64,000 nucleotides of DNA from DAOTTX01 sp034437515 (GCA_034437515.1 DAOTTX010000372.1:62001-126000); one strand, 5' to 3'; counted from the first letter of the stretch, positions 55,895 through 64,000 are shown. Notes: generated from the letters alone by a model not told the origin. Numbers and translations are program-made.

Positions 55895-56983
55895 TTGAGC
55901 GAAAAGAAATACTGGCTAGGCTTTAGCCTGATTGCAGGTATCGGACCGAAGCGTCTATTTGACCTTTATCGGTCTTTTGGTAGTTTGCAAACCGCATGGT
56001 ATGCGACGGCGTCTGATCTATGTCAGACCGGGCTATCACAGCGTGCGGTGGAGCGTCTCATCGAACAGCGTGCAAGCATCGACCCCGATGCCGAACTGGA
56101 AAAGGTCGAAACAGCCGGTGCATGGCTGCTCACCCTGGATGATGAACGTTACCCGGCTCTGCTGCGCGAACTTGATGCGCCCCCCGCCTTGCTCTATGTG
56201 CGTGGGCGGCTCGTCCCGCAGGATGCAAAGGCGTTGAGCGTCGTCGGCACCCGCAAAGCGACCAAATATGGACGTGACGCGACTTATCATCTGGCGGGGA
56301 CACTGGCGAAGCAAGGAATCACCATCATCAGCGGGTTGGCACTGGGTGTGGATACACTGGCACACCGCGCCGCGCTGGACAACAACGGACGTACTATCGC
56401 GGTGATGGGTTGCGGCGTTGACGTGGTTTACCCACACGAAAACGCGGATCTCATCCAGCGCATCGCCCGACAGGGGGCGCTTATCAGCGAGTTTCCGTTA
56501 GGTACACAACCCATCCCGGCGAACTTCCCACGTCGTAACCGTATTATCAGCGGGTTGGCACTGGGTGTGCTGGTCACGGAAGCACCCAAACGGAGCGGAT
56601 CATTGATTACGGCGTCGCTCGCTGCGGAACAAGGACGTGAGGTTTTTGCAGTCCCGGCGAACATTTACAACCAGACCGGGCGCGGCACCAATCGTCTGAT
56701 TCAGGATGGCGCGAAATTGGTCATGGATGTCCATGACATTCTAGAAGAATTCGAGATCGCGGCTGATACCGTGCAAACACGGCAAGTGACCGAGAAGGTC
56801 GTCCCGGCGAATGCGACCGAAGAACAACTACTCGAACATCTTGCCGCCGACCCCATTCATATTGATGATCTGGCACGACTTTGTGACCTACCCGTCGCAG
56901 AAATTACAAGTGCCTTGACCATCCTTGAGTTGAAGGGACTTGCACAGATGGTTGGACACATGCAATATAGCCGAGTTGTGTGA
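55895..56983 (+). CDS. dprA: DNA processing protein DprA
   Basis: The 362-residue protein loads RecA on incoming single-stranded DNA in natural transformation. The Rossmann-like core has SVVGTRKATKYG, IISGLALGVDTLAHRAAL, GCGVDVVYPHEN, and RRNRIISGLALGVLVTEA; a winged-helix domain ends it (EEQLLEHLAADPIHIDDLARL). An N-terminal helix-hairpin-type region (GIGPKRLFDLY) precedes. The start is TTG, in frame with the family N-terminus. Identical 23-24 base copies of ATCAGCGGGTTGGCACTGGG at 56328 and 56547 encode the two SGLALGV motifs. Confidence 0.93.
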   Translation: MSEKKYWLGFSLIAGIGPKRLFDLYRSFGSLQTAWYATASDLCQTGLSQRAVERLIEQRASIDPDAELEKVETAGAWLLTLDDERYPALLRELDAPPALLYVRGRLVPQDAKALSVVGTRKATKYGRDATYHLAGTLAKQGITIISGLALGVDTLAHRAALDNNGRTIAVMGCGVDVVYPHENADLIQRIARQGALISEFPLGTQPIPANFPRRNRIISGLALGVLVTEAPKRSGSLITASLAAEQGREVFAVPANIYNQTGRGTNRLIQDGAKLVMDVHDILEEFEIAADTVQTRQVTEKVVPANATEEQLLEHLAADPIHIDDLARLCDLPVAEITSALTILELKGLAQMVGHMQYSRVV

Positions 56984-57014
56984 TTGGCAGAACATACACT
57001 GATAAGGAAAATAA

Positions 57015-58100
57015 ATGAACGAAAACTACTATGCACTCATCCTTGCGGGCGGTGGTGGCACGCGCTTATGGCCGATGAGCCGCAAAGCAACACCCAAGCA
57101 ACTCTTATCGCTCGTAGACGAACGTAGTATGTTCAGAACTACCGTCGAACGCTTGAATCCCCTGTTCACGCCGGATCGCATCTATATTGCGACCGGACAA
57201 CAGTATATTGAGGCAATGCGTAACGATGTGCCAGAAATCCCGGCGGAAAATTTTGTCATCGAACCGAGCGGTCGCGACAGCGCCCCGGCGACGGCATTAG
57301 CGGTCGCCGTGATCCACAAACGTGACCCCGAAGCGACTATCGCCCTGCTCAGTGCCGATCACTACATCTCTATGGAGGAGAAGTTTCGTGAGGTCTTGAA
57401 ATCGGGTTACGAGATCGCACAGGAAGATTACATCGTCACACTGGGGATCTCGCCCACCTTCCCGGCCACCAGTTTCGGCTACATCCAACAGGGGGACGAG
57501 ATCAGCGAAGCAAACGGATATACCGCGTTCGATACGATCAACTTCACCGAAAAGCCGAATGTGGTCACCGCGACGAGCTTTCTCGCTTCCGGGAAATATA
57601 GCTGGAACGCTGGCATGTTCATCTGGAAGTCTGAGGTCGCCCTTCATGAGTTTGAGCGGCAACAACCGGATATGCACGAGCTTCTCATCTCATTGGAGGC
57701 AACAATCGATACACCAGCCTACCAGGCCGAACTAGCCACCGTCTGGGGACAGATGCCAAAAGTCTCCATCGACTTTGCCATCATGGAAGGTGCAGAAAAG
57801 ATGGCTGTCATCCCGGTAGATATTGGCTGGAGTGACATCGGTAGTTGGGATGCGCTGTTTGAAGTTATGCCGCAAGATAAGTTCGGTAATGCCATACGCG
57901 GCAACACGGACGATCATGTTATTCTGGATACCAAGCAAACCATGATCTTTAGCGACCGGCTGACGGTGACAATTGGCGTCGAAGACATCATCATGGTTGA
58001 TACTGGCGACGTTGTTTTCATCTGTCACCGCGAACGAGCGCAGGATGTCAAAGAAGTTGTCAACCATCTGCGCTCAACCAAACGAAATGAATATCTGTAA
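57015..58100 (+). CDS. manC: Mannose-1-phosphate guanylyltransferase
   Basis: The 361-residue nucleotidyltransferase makes GDP-mannose from mannose-1-phosphate and GTP. The signature LAGGGGTRLWPMSRKATPKQ covers residues 10-29, FTEKPN is in the sugar site, and GKYSWNAGMFIWK and VDIGWSDIGSWDALF follow. The phosphomannose isomerase domain of longer enzymes is absent. AAGGAAA precedes the ATG. It could supply GDP-mannose to the glycan locus upstream. The related pyrophosphorylases for glucose or N-acetylglucosamine have different sugar loops, so the call is firm at family level. Confidence 0.9.
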   Translation: MNENYYALILAGGGGTRLWPMSRKATPKQLLSLVDERSMFRTTVERLNPLFTPDRIYIATGQQYIEAMRNDVPEIPAENFVIEPSGRDSAPATALAVAVIHKRDPEATIALLSADHYISMEEKFREVLKSGYEIAQEDYIVTLGISPTFPATSFGYIQQGDEISEANGYTAFDTINFTEKPNVVTATSFLASGKYSWNAGMFIWKSEVALHEFERQQPDMHELLISLEATIDTPAYQAELATVWGQMPKVSIDFAIMEGAEKMAVIPVDIGWSDIGSWDALFEVMPQDKFGNAIRGNTDDHVILDTKQTMIFSDRLTVTIGVEDIIMVDTGDVVFICHRERAQDVKEVVNHLRSTKRNEYL

Positions 58101-58119
58101 TTTACGATAGGGAATTGCT

Positions 58120-60480
58120 ATGAGTGACACAGTGCAGGCCTACTGCGTAAAGTGCCGTGAAAAACGGGATATGCTTGAACCAAAGGCCGTTTTTACCGCA
58201 ACTGGTACCCCCGGTACACGCGGCACCTGTCCCGTCTGTGGGACGACGCTATTTCGCATGGGGGCGACCGCGGCCCACGAGGGCCTGCCAAAGCCGGAAG
58301 TGGTCAAGAAGCCGAAGCGTAAAAGCAGCTCAAAGAAGAAAAAGAAAACAAAATCCAAGCGAGCGCCCAAACGTAAGGGCAAACTCGTGATTGTCGAGTC
58401 CCCCGCGAAGGCCCGCACTGTCGGTAACTTCCTCGGCAAAGGCTATACAGTACGTGCCTCCAAAGGTCATGTGCGTGATCTGCTCAAGACGCAAATCTCC
58501 GTCGATGTCGAGAACGACTTCGAGCCGAAGTATCGCGTCCCGAATGACAAACGTGATACCATCAAGGATCTCAAGAAGGTCGTTGAAGGGGTCGAAGAAA
58601 TCTATCTCGCCACCGACCCTGACCGAGAAGGTGAAGCGATTGCCTGGCATTTAATCCACGCGACGGAGATGGAAGAAACCCGCATCAAGCGTGTGGTCTT
58701 TCATGAAATCACCGACTCCGCTGTGCAGCACGCCTTCGATAACCCGCGTAATGTGGACATGGATCTCGTGAACGCACAGCAAGCACGGCGCATCCTTGAC
58801 CGTCTGGTTGGCTACAACATCACCGAACTGTTGTGGGATCGCGTCCGTAACCGGCTTTCTGCCGGACGTGTGCAGAGCATCGCGCTACGCATCGTCGTGG
58901 ATCGTGAACGCGAGATCGAAGCGTTTAACCCGGTCGAGTACTGGTCAATCGAGGCGGAACTGAAAAAACAGCAGGCCAACGGCAAGCAACAGTCACCGTT
59001 CGTGGCTCGGCTGGCGAAGATCAACGGCGAAGATTTTGATCTCAGCAGCGAAGAAGAAGTACAACCACACATCGACGTGCTGGAACGTAGCCAATACATC
59101 ATTGATAACGTCAAGCGTGGCACCCGCCGCCGTAACCCGTCCTCGCCGTTTACCACCAGCACCCTACAGCAGGAAGCCTCACGCCGGTTAGGGTTCAACG
59201 CCCGTCGTACCATGCGTGCCGCCCAGCAACTCTACGAAGGGATTGATCTGGGCGGTGAGGGAACGAGCGGTTTGATTACGTACATGCGTACTGATAGCAC
59301 GCACGTCTCCGAACAGGCACAGACGCACGCACGGGCTTACATCGAGCGCAAATTCGGCGAGGAATACACCCCGGATACGCCCCCGCAGTACAAGACCAAA
59401 TCGAAAGGCGCACAGGAAGCGCACGAGGCGATTCGTCCTACCGGCATCGAACGCGAACCGGATGCCATCAAAGAGGCGCTCTCGCGCGATCAATACAAGC
59501 TGTACAAGCTCATCTGGGAGCGGTTCATCGCCAGCCAGATGGAAGCGGCAGTTTACAACACGCTGCGCATTGAGATTGGTGCGGGGCCGACGAAAGACGA
59601 CCGCCCCTATCTGTTCCGTGTGAGCGGCAGCACGATCAAGTTTAAGGGCTTCCTCGCACTCTACGAGGAAACCCGTGATGAGGACGCCGCCCCTGATGAG
59701 GACGAAGGGCGTATCATCCCGGAGATGACCGAGAACGAACTGCTGGAACTGCTCAAGTTGCTGCCCGAACAACATTTCACACAGCCGCCACCGCGTTACA
59801 CAGAGGCGAGTCTCGTCCGCACGCTAGAAGAATACGGCATCGGGCGTCCGAGCACCTACGCGCCGACTGTCGCCGTCATCCAGGATCGAGACTACGTCGA
59901 AAAAGACGGCAAGCGCATGAAGCCGACCGAAACCGGTAAAACCGTCAACGATCTGTTGGTGGAATACTTCCCCGAAGTGATGAACTTCCAGTTCACCGCG
60001 CACATGGAGGAAGAGCTGGACGAGGTCGCCGAGGGCAATATGGAATGGCGTCCGATGCTGCACGAATTCTACGATCCGTTTGAAAAGCAGCTCCTCTATG
60101 CGCGTGACAACATGCCGCAGATGCAGCAGGAAGAATATGTCGGTCGCGTCTGCCCGACCTGTGAGGAAGGCGATCTCATCGTCAAATATGGACGCTGGGG
60201 CAAGTTCATCGGATGCAGCAACTATCCTGATTGCAAGCACACCGAACCCTATCTGGAATACATCGGCTACCGCTGCCCCACCTGCCACGAAGAACACGGC
60301 GGCGAAGTGGTTCAGCGTAAGACGCGCAAGGGACGCACCTTCTTTGGTTGCTCCCGCTACCCGGATTGTGACTACTCCTCGTGGAAAATGCCGGACAAGG
60401 CACACAAGATCAAAACCGACGAGGACGAGGGAGCTGAGGGAGCTAAAGAAGAGGAAACGCTCACCGAAAACGCGGGTTAA
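58120..60480 (+). CDS. topA: DNA topoisomerase I with N-terminal zinc ribbon
   Basis: The 786-residue type IA topoisomerase relaxes negative supercoils. An extra N-terminal module has C9, C12, C37 and C40 (YCVKCREKR, GTCPVCGTT), then a Lys-rich linker, and only then the TOPRIM domain (KLVIVESPAKARTVGNFLGK; TDPDREGEA). The active-site tyrosine is Y388 in GLITYMRTDSTHVS. Two C4 zinc ribbons follow at about 695-760 (CPTCEEGDLIVKYG, CSNYPDCKH, CPTCHEEHGG). The N-terminal ribbon resembles the DUF5679 type and is not part of the standard enzyme. AGGGAA precedes the ATG, and a strong terminator follows the stop. Confidence 0.96.
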   Translation: MSDTVQAYCVKCREKRDMLEPKAVFTATGTPGTRGTCPVCGTTLFRMGATAAHEGLPKPEVVKKPKRKSSSKKKKKTKSKRAPKRKGKLVIVESPAKARTVGNFLGKGYTVRASKGHVRDLLKTQISVDVENDFEPKYRVPNDKRDTIKDLKKVVEGVEEIYLATDPDREGEAIAWHLIHATEMEETRIKRVVFHEITDSAVQHAFDNPRNVDMDLVNAQQARRILDRLVGYNITELLWDRVRNRLSAGRVQSIALRIVVDREREIEAFNPVEYWSIEAELKKQQANGKQQSPFVARLAKINGEDFDLSSEEEVQPHIDVLERSQYIIDNVKRGTRRRNPSSPFTTSTLQQEASRRLGFNARRTMRAAQQLYEGIDLGGEGTSGLITYMRTDSTHVSEQAQTHARAYIERKFGEEYTPDTPPQYKTKSKGAQEAHEAIRPTGIEREPDAIKEALSRDQYKLYKLIWERFIASQMEAAVYNTLRIEIGAGPTKDDRPYLFRVSGSTIKFKGFLALYEETRDEDAAPDEDEGRIIPEMTENELLELLKLLPEQHFTQPPPRYTEASLVRTLEEYGIGRPSTYAPTVAVIQDRDYVEKDGKRMKPTETGKTVNDLLVEYFPEVMNFQFTAHMEEELDEVAEGNMEWRPMLHEFYDPFEKQLLYARDNMPQMQQEEYVGRVCPTCEEGDLIVKYGRWGKFIGCSNYPDCKHTEPYLEYIGYRCPTCHEEHGGEVVQRKTRKGRTFFGCSRYPDCDYSSWKMPDKAHKIKTDEDEGAEGAKEEETLTENAG

Positions 60481-60504
60481 GGCGTCCCAATAATGGACTA
60501 AATG

Positions 60505-60534
60505 AGAGGCACAATTTACGTGTGCCTCTTTTTT
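60505..60534 (+). terminator. Rho-independent terminator of topA
   Basis: AGAGGCACA (60505-60513) and TGTGCCTCT (60521-60529) form a 9-bp stem with a 7-base loop, followed by a run of T to 60534. Confidence 0.9.
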
Positions 60535-60548
60535 GTTGTAATCGATTT

Positions 60549-60642
60549 TTGACGGAACGTGAACTTGCTTGTAGGATAGACGTGGTTATTTCGTAAGCTC
60601 GTGCCTTTCTTTTTGGCACGCTTACGAGAACTCCTGTACAAT
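60549..60642 (+). promoter_or_regulatory. Two promoters and an inverted repeat before the 516-residue gene
   Basis: P1 is TTGACG (60549-60554), 17 bases, TAGGAT (60572-60577). P2 is TTGGCA (60613-60618), 18 bases, TACAAT (60637-60642). Between them is a dyad CGTAAGC-(TC)-GTGCC (60592-60605) with GGCACGCTTACG (60615-60626): 12 bp with a two-base bulge and 9-base loop. Its right arm covers the -35 of P2, so it could be an operator, or an RNA hairpin in the transcript from P1. Confidence 0.55.
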
Positions 60643-60686
60643 TACCTCATGTTGATAGGCGGAAGCATCTACGAAAGGTGAGGCCG

Positions 60687-62237
60687 ATGGCTGAAGACGA
60701 AAAAGCCAGAAAACGGGCGGAACGCGACGCAAAGCGCGACGCTAAGAAAGCCAAGAAAGAAAAGGAAAAAGCGAAAAAAGAAGCCAGCGGCGAATCTGGC
60801 GGCATCGTCCAGCGGGCGAAAGATACTTACAACGGCTTGTTTAAGATCGTCATCCAGCCGCAGTTGCCGAGCTTGCGTGTGCTGGGTTTTATGGTGGTGG
60901 CGTTCACTTTTGGGCTTCTGTTTGGCTATTTATACGCCTACCAGTTGAATCCCACAGAATACTACGACGCCAACCCCAACGCACTGAGTCCGCAGCAACG
61001 AGATCAATACGTCATTCTCGTGGCCGGGGCGCGACAAGCGAACCTCTACGATGACGAAAACACGATCCAGTTATTATCGCGTGTCGAGGATCCGGCAGAA
61101 ACCGTACAGGGACTCATCGAACGCACCGAGGGTAGCATCCAGAATGCGCTGCAATCAGTCGTTCCTTTAGCACAGCAAGCCGCGCCGGGTACCCCCGCGC
61201 CTGACTCCGGGGGGACTTTAGGCACCATACTGGGTATCGTATTGATTACGATCTTCTTTATCATTCTGTTCGTCATTCTTGCCAACATCTTTGCCACTAT
61301 ATGGGGCTTACTCATCGGCGGATATGTGGAACGCTTCCTGAACAGTCTGAAACCAGAAACTGAAGCCGACCGCAAAGCACACGCCGCGATTGTCGAAATC
61401 CGCCGCCGCAAAGAACTCGAAGAACAGATGAAAACCGAGGCGGCAGCGTCCCCGGCGAGTGAATATGGTGCGCCTGTCATGCAGCGCATCTCGACTTATA
61501 CCAAAGGCCGCCCCTACGATGACTCCTTCGCCATCGAGGACACAGATGATATGTTCCTCGGCGAATGTGGCGCGACGATTGCCAAAACGATTGGCGACAC
61601 ACAGGAACTCACCGCGATTGAAATTTGGCTATTCGATAAAGAAGACTTCATCCGCACATTGACGAAGATTTTCGCAACGGAACACGCCTATAATGACCCG
61701 GCGATCCGCGCGGAACTGGACACCAAAGTCGAAAACCCAGAAACCGACATCATACTGCTTAAAGAGGGTGCGGAAATCTTCCTTGATACAGACCAGATTC
61801 TAGTCAAGGCCAAAGTGGTCGATACCACACCCGGCACTGTCGAAAGCCTACCGCCCAACAGTCACTTTGAGGCGCTCACCCTTCAGATGAGTGGGTTCGA
61901 TAAAGCCGGTGCTGGCGGGGGTAGCGCCAGCGCAGCCCCGGCTGCCGCTGCCGAGGCCGCTAGTGGCCTGCCTGATCTCTCCTCTTACGAGATTGGACCG
62001 CCACCAGATATGCCCAGCGGTGGTCAAACCCAACCTTCAACGCCACAGGCGCAAGAGGTGGACTACAATCCAGCACCACCGCCCCCACAACCGCAGTCCG
62101 GCGGCTTGCCGGATCTCTCGTCTTACGAGATCGGCCCACCGCCACCGATGCCGGGTGAGGCACAGGGCGGTGACGACGATGACGAAGAAGATGACATCTT
62201 CGGCGGCACCGGTGACTTCACGCCATTAGGACGTTAA
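60687..62237 (+). CDS. Membrane protein with charged N-terminus and repeated Pro-rich tail, unknown function
   Basis: The 516-residue protein starts at 60687 with GGTGAGG upstream; an in-frame GTG nine bases earlier is less likely. The first 35 residues are Lys/Glu-rich and probably helical. Two membrane segments follow (about 60-80 and 175-205), with an outside loop between. A conserved-looking cytosolic domain of about 190 residues comes next (GECGATIAKTIGDTQELTAIEIWLF in part). The tail is Pro-rich and holds GLPDLSSYEIGPPP twice, at about 427 and 473. It ends Asp/Glu-rich. I do not recognise the family. It follows topA but has its own promoters. Confidence 0.72.
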   Translation: MAEDEKARKRAERDAKRDAKKAKKEKEKAKKEASGESGGIVQRAKDTYNGLFKIVIQPQLPSLRVLGFMVVAFTFGLLFGYLYAYQLNPTEYYDANPNALSPQQRDQYVILVAGARQANLYDDENTIQLLSRVEDPAETVQGLIERTEGSIQNALQSVVPLAQQAAPGTPAPDSGGTLGTILGIVLITIFFIILFVILANIFATIWGLLIGGYVERFLNSLKPETEADRKAHAAIVEIRRRKELEEQMKTEAAASPASEYGAPVMQRISTYTKGRPYDDSFAIEDTDDMFLGECGATIAKTIGDTQELTAIEIWLFDKEDFIRTLTKIFATEHAYNDPAIRAELDTKVENPETDIILLKEGAEIFLDTDQILVKAKVVDTTPGTVESLPPNSHFEALTLQMSGFDKAGAGGGSASAAPAAAAEAASGLPDLSSYEIGPPPDMPSGGQTQPSTPQAQEVDYNPAPPPPQPQSGGLPDLSSYEIGPPPPMPGEAQGGDDDDEEDDIFGGTGDFTPLGR

Positions 62238-62256
62238 GTCGGCTATACAAACACAT

Positions 62257-62294
62257 AAAAACGCGGTCGGCCAAAACAGCCCGACCGCGTTTTT
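62257..62294. terminator. Bidirectional terminator between convergent genes
   Basis: AAAAACGCGGTCGG (62257-62270) and CCGACCGCGTTTTT (62281-62294) are perfect 14-bp arms with a 10-base loop, A/T-ended on both strands. It separates the membrane protein gene and greA. Confidence 0.95.
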
Positions 62295-62318
62295 AATTGA
62301 AATTATTAAATTTTACGG

Positions 62319-62786
62319 TTACTTGATTTTGCGCAGTTTGAAGACCACTTCACCGGCGGGGGTTTGTACCCGAACTTTGTCACCCTTTTTATGCCCGATC
62401 AGTGATTTACCGATCGGGCTTTCGTGCGAAATCTTGCCGTGTTTGGGGTCGGCTTCGGCTGGCCCGACGATCATGTATTCTTCGTCTTCACTGGTGCCAT
62501 CCTCGCGGATGACGACTGTCGAACCGATCCGTACCTCATCAGAAGCAACATCAGTGTCAATCATCACAGCCGAACGCAAGATATTCTCAAGATATTGGAT
62601 GCGCCCCTCGACGAATGACTGCTGCTCCTTCGCGTCATGATAATCCGCATTTTCTTTGAGATCACCCTGCGCGACCGCCTCCTTGAGCTTTTGTGCAAGT
62701 TCTGGACGGCGGACACTGACAAGCGTATTCAGTTCTTTTTCCAGATCCGCTTTGCCTTCCTCGGTTAGATACGTTGGTTCTGACAT
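62319..62786 (-). CDS. greA: Transcription elongation factor GreA
   Basis: The 155-residue factor rescues backtracked RNA polymerase by stimulating transcript cleavage. The N-terminal coiled coil has the catalytic tip DLKENADYHDAKEQQ, with D42 and E45 at the usual acidic positions. The C-terminal FKBP-like domain has SPIGKSLIGHKKGDKVRVQTP. AAGGAT lies upstream of the ATG. It is a single gene ending at the strong bidirectional terminator. Confidence 0.96.
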   Translation of the reverse strand: MSEPTYLTEEGKADLEKELNTLVSVRRPELAQKLKEAVAQGDLKENADYHDAKEQQSFVEGRIQYLENILRSAVMIDTDVASDEVRIGSTVVIREDGTSEDEEYMIVGPAEADPKHGKISHESPIGKSLIGHKKGDKVRVQTPAGEVVFKLRKIK

Positions 62787-63181
62787 GACTTAAATATCCT
62801 TGACTACAAACGATGTTTTTTGTCGCTCGCTCACCCTGCAACACAGTATGACGCTGGTTTGCCAGCGCCTATACGCTCTGTCAATGAAGTTGCTGCACGA
62901 TTTCGTTGAGCAACACACGGCTTTTTGCCGCAGTCCTCGATGGTAATTACCTCTAGCATCGTCGAGGACGAACGCAGCGCGGAGTCGACTGCGCCTTCTA
63001 ATTTTACCAGATAACTAAGGGCTTCTTGCATCCTGGATTGTACCGGGTACATTTTAATATTTTGGCAGAGGGTATTCATCAGATGGTGTTCTTGAACCGC
63101 TGCATTGGTGATGAATTAAACAACCGTAAGCAAGTAGCAAGATGATGTGACGGAAGAAAATCGAGCAATTGCAGTTTTATA
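62787..63181. other. Intergenic region without a confident gene, rich in inverted repeats
   Basis: An 82-codon frame on the minus strand (62831-63079) has no ribosome site or known motif and I do not call it. In the same stretch are several minus-strand hairpins: CGCTGG/CCAGCG (62852-62868), CGGC-AAAAA-GCCG (62919-62931), and GTCCTCGA (62933-62940) with TCGAGGAC (62962-62969). This could be a structured RNA or the leader of greA; I recognise no known RNA class. Confidence 0.4.
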
Positions 63182-63238
63182 TTGACATTTCATCCCCCAA
63201 ATCAGGTACAATAATTTATATTCAGGTCACAAACCTGA
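63182..63238 (+). promoter_or_regulatory. Promoter with repeated TCAGGT elements
   Basis: TTGACA (63182-63187) and TACAAT (63207-63212) are 19 bases apart. TCAGGT occurs at 63202-63207, touching the -10, and again at 63222-63227, with the inverse ACCTGA at 63233-63238. The second and third copies form a near-perfect hairpin TTATATTCAGGT-CACAA-ACCTGATATAA. The layout suggests a repressor site or leader structure. A further TATGAT lies at 63303-63308, nine bases before the ATG of the last gene. Confidence 0.5.
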
Positions 63239-63316
63239 TATAAATTGGGAACCCGCCCTTCAACACACAGAGGCATCCGTGTATTTTTAGTTACGCCTGT
63301 GTTATGATGCCGTCCC

Positions 63317-64000
63317 ATGCGAACGTTACTCCATACACTCGGTAAAAATTGGCGCTGGTACCCGCGTTTGGCGATCTTGTTCTGGCTACTCAGCCAGATT
63401 GTGCCAGTAACATATCGAGTATTCCCCCAACCACCTCAAACTGTTGACGTTGCCCAATCACACGTCTGCTTACATACCAATCTCATTGACGAAGTAGACG
63501 AGTGGAAAATCCAGCAATCATTACAAATGGTCCGTGAAATGGGTGCAAATACAATCGTAGAATTTTTCCCCTGGGCTTACATCGAATCCGAGGAGGGTGT
63601 ATTCAACTGGTCACAAGTGGATCGCATCGTCAAACACGCCGAGCAACAAGGCGTGCAGATCATCGCACGGTTTGGCCTGGTGCCGGGTTGGGCACGCCCC
63701 GACGACACCACGCTGAACTACATCCCCGACGACGCCTTCGATGACTTTGCGACCTTTGCCGCCCGGTTCGCCGAACGCTACGCCGGGCGCATAGACCATT
63801 ACATCATCTGGAACGAGCCGAACCTCGCGTTTGAGTGGGGGTTTCAACCACCCGACCCGGCACGTTATGTCAAGATGTTAGAGACGGTCTATGCTCCGAT
63901 CCACGCCGCTAACCCGGATGCGGTCGTGTTAGCAGGCGCACTCGCGCCGACGCTCGAACCACCCGGTAGCCCGCATGGACTTGATGACGTCATCTTTTTG
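63317..64000 (+). CDS. Glycoside hydrolase-like membrane-anchored protein (partial)
   Basis: The frame starts at the ATG at 63317 and is still open at the end of the window after 228 codons. A hydrophobic segment near residues 18-38 is a signal anchor or signal peptide. A clan-A glycosidase-like barrel follows: FFPWAYIESEEGVFNW, GLVPGWARPD, and IIWNEPNLAFEW with the likely acid/base E167; ADAVVLAGALAPT-like sequence (NPDAVVLAGALAPT) corresponds to SPTMTIVTAGLAPT in the lipoprotein at 9809. It is a paralogue with a different anchor. The nucleophile glutamate lies beyond the window. Confidence 0.8.
   Translation, partial: MRTLLHTLGKNWRWYPRLAILFWLLSQIVPVTYRVFPQPPQTVDVAQSHVCLHTNLIDEVDEWKIQQSLQMVREMGANTIVEFFPWAYIESEEGVFNWSQVDRIVKHAEQQGVQIIARFGLVPGWARPDDTTLNYIPDDAFDDFATFAARFAERYAGRIDHYIIWNEPNLAFEWGFQPPDPARYVKMLETVYAPIHAANPDAVVLAGALAPTLEPPGSPHGLDDVIFL

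Noticed and set aside
56328..56575. Identical 23-24 base direct repeat inside dprA
   Set aside because: Both copies encode the SGLALGV motif that DprA normally has twice; it is not a mobile-element footprint.
62831..63079. 82-codon minus-strand frame upstream of greA
   Set aside because: No ribosome site or family motif; overlaps several hairpins. It cannot be fully excluded.

Overview
The window reads as ordinary chromosome of an uncultured Chloroflexota bacterium, most likely Anaerolineae-like. This is inferred from family content, not from a search. The indicators are mevalonate kinase next to isopentenyl phosphate kinase, several giant GT-C and DUF2298 ('YYY') membrane proteins, threonine/proline-rich secreted proteins, a RpoC of 1530 residues, and topoisomerase I with an extra N-terminal zinc ribbon. 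No phage, insertion sequence, CRISPR array, rRNA or tRNA gene was recognised.

Layout. 0.3-3 kb: a UbiA-family prenyltransferase, mevalonate kinase and isopentenyl phosphate kinase in one tight operon (isoprenoid and polyprenyl-phosphate sugar supply). 2.9-11.3 kb: a phosphatase and exported proteins (cyclophilin, SH3/FecR-like protein, beta-helix/PKD/DUF11 surface protein with an LPATG tail, glycosidase-like lipoprotein). 11.3-19.4 kb, minus strand: rpoC alone with its own consensus promoter and a leader that looks like an attenuator, then rpmB, mdh and pckA. 19.5-22.4 kb, plus strand: two small unknown proteins, era and a TIM-barrel protein. 22.4-30.7 kb, minus strand: the classic nusA-ylxR-infB-rbfA-nrnA-truB-ribF operon, without rimP but with an extra 110-residue protein whose end copies the NusA tail.

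30.9-52.9 kb, minus strand: a 22 kb envelope-glycan locus holding a flippase-like protein, GT4 glycosyltransferase, methyltransferase, two GT-C proteins, a GT-C/DUF2298 fusion of about 1820 residues, a stand-alone DUF2298 protein, an ECF sigma/anti-sigma pair, and a 1679-residue GT-C protein with an NHL propeller. The gene set suggests lipid-linked sugars being made, moved and transferred outside the membrane under envelope-stress control; this is inference. 53-62.2 kb, plus strand: ffh, rpsP, khpA, rimM, dprA, mannose-1-phosphate guanylyltransferase, topA and a large membrane protein. 62.3-64 kb: greA (minus), a regulatory intergenic region, and a glycosidase-like gene running off the window end.

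Most worth a second look: the rpoC leader attenuator; the NusA-tail paralogue; a 17-bp perfect palindrome between pckA and the era operon; the glycan locus with its GT-C/DUF2298 fusion; and repeated TCAGGT elements on the promoter of the last gene.
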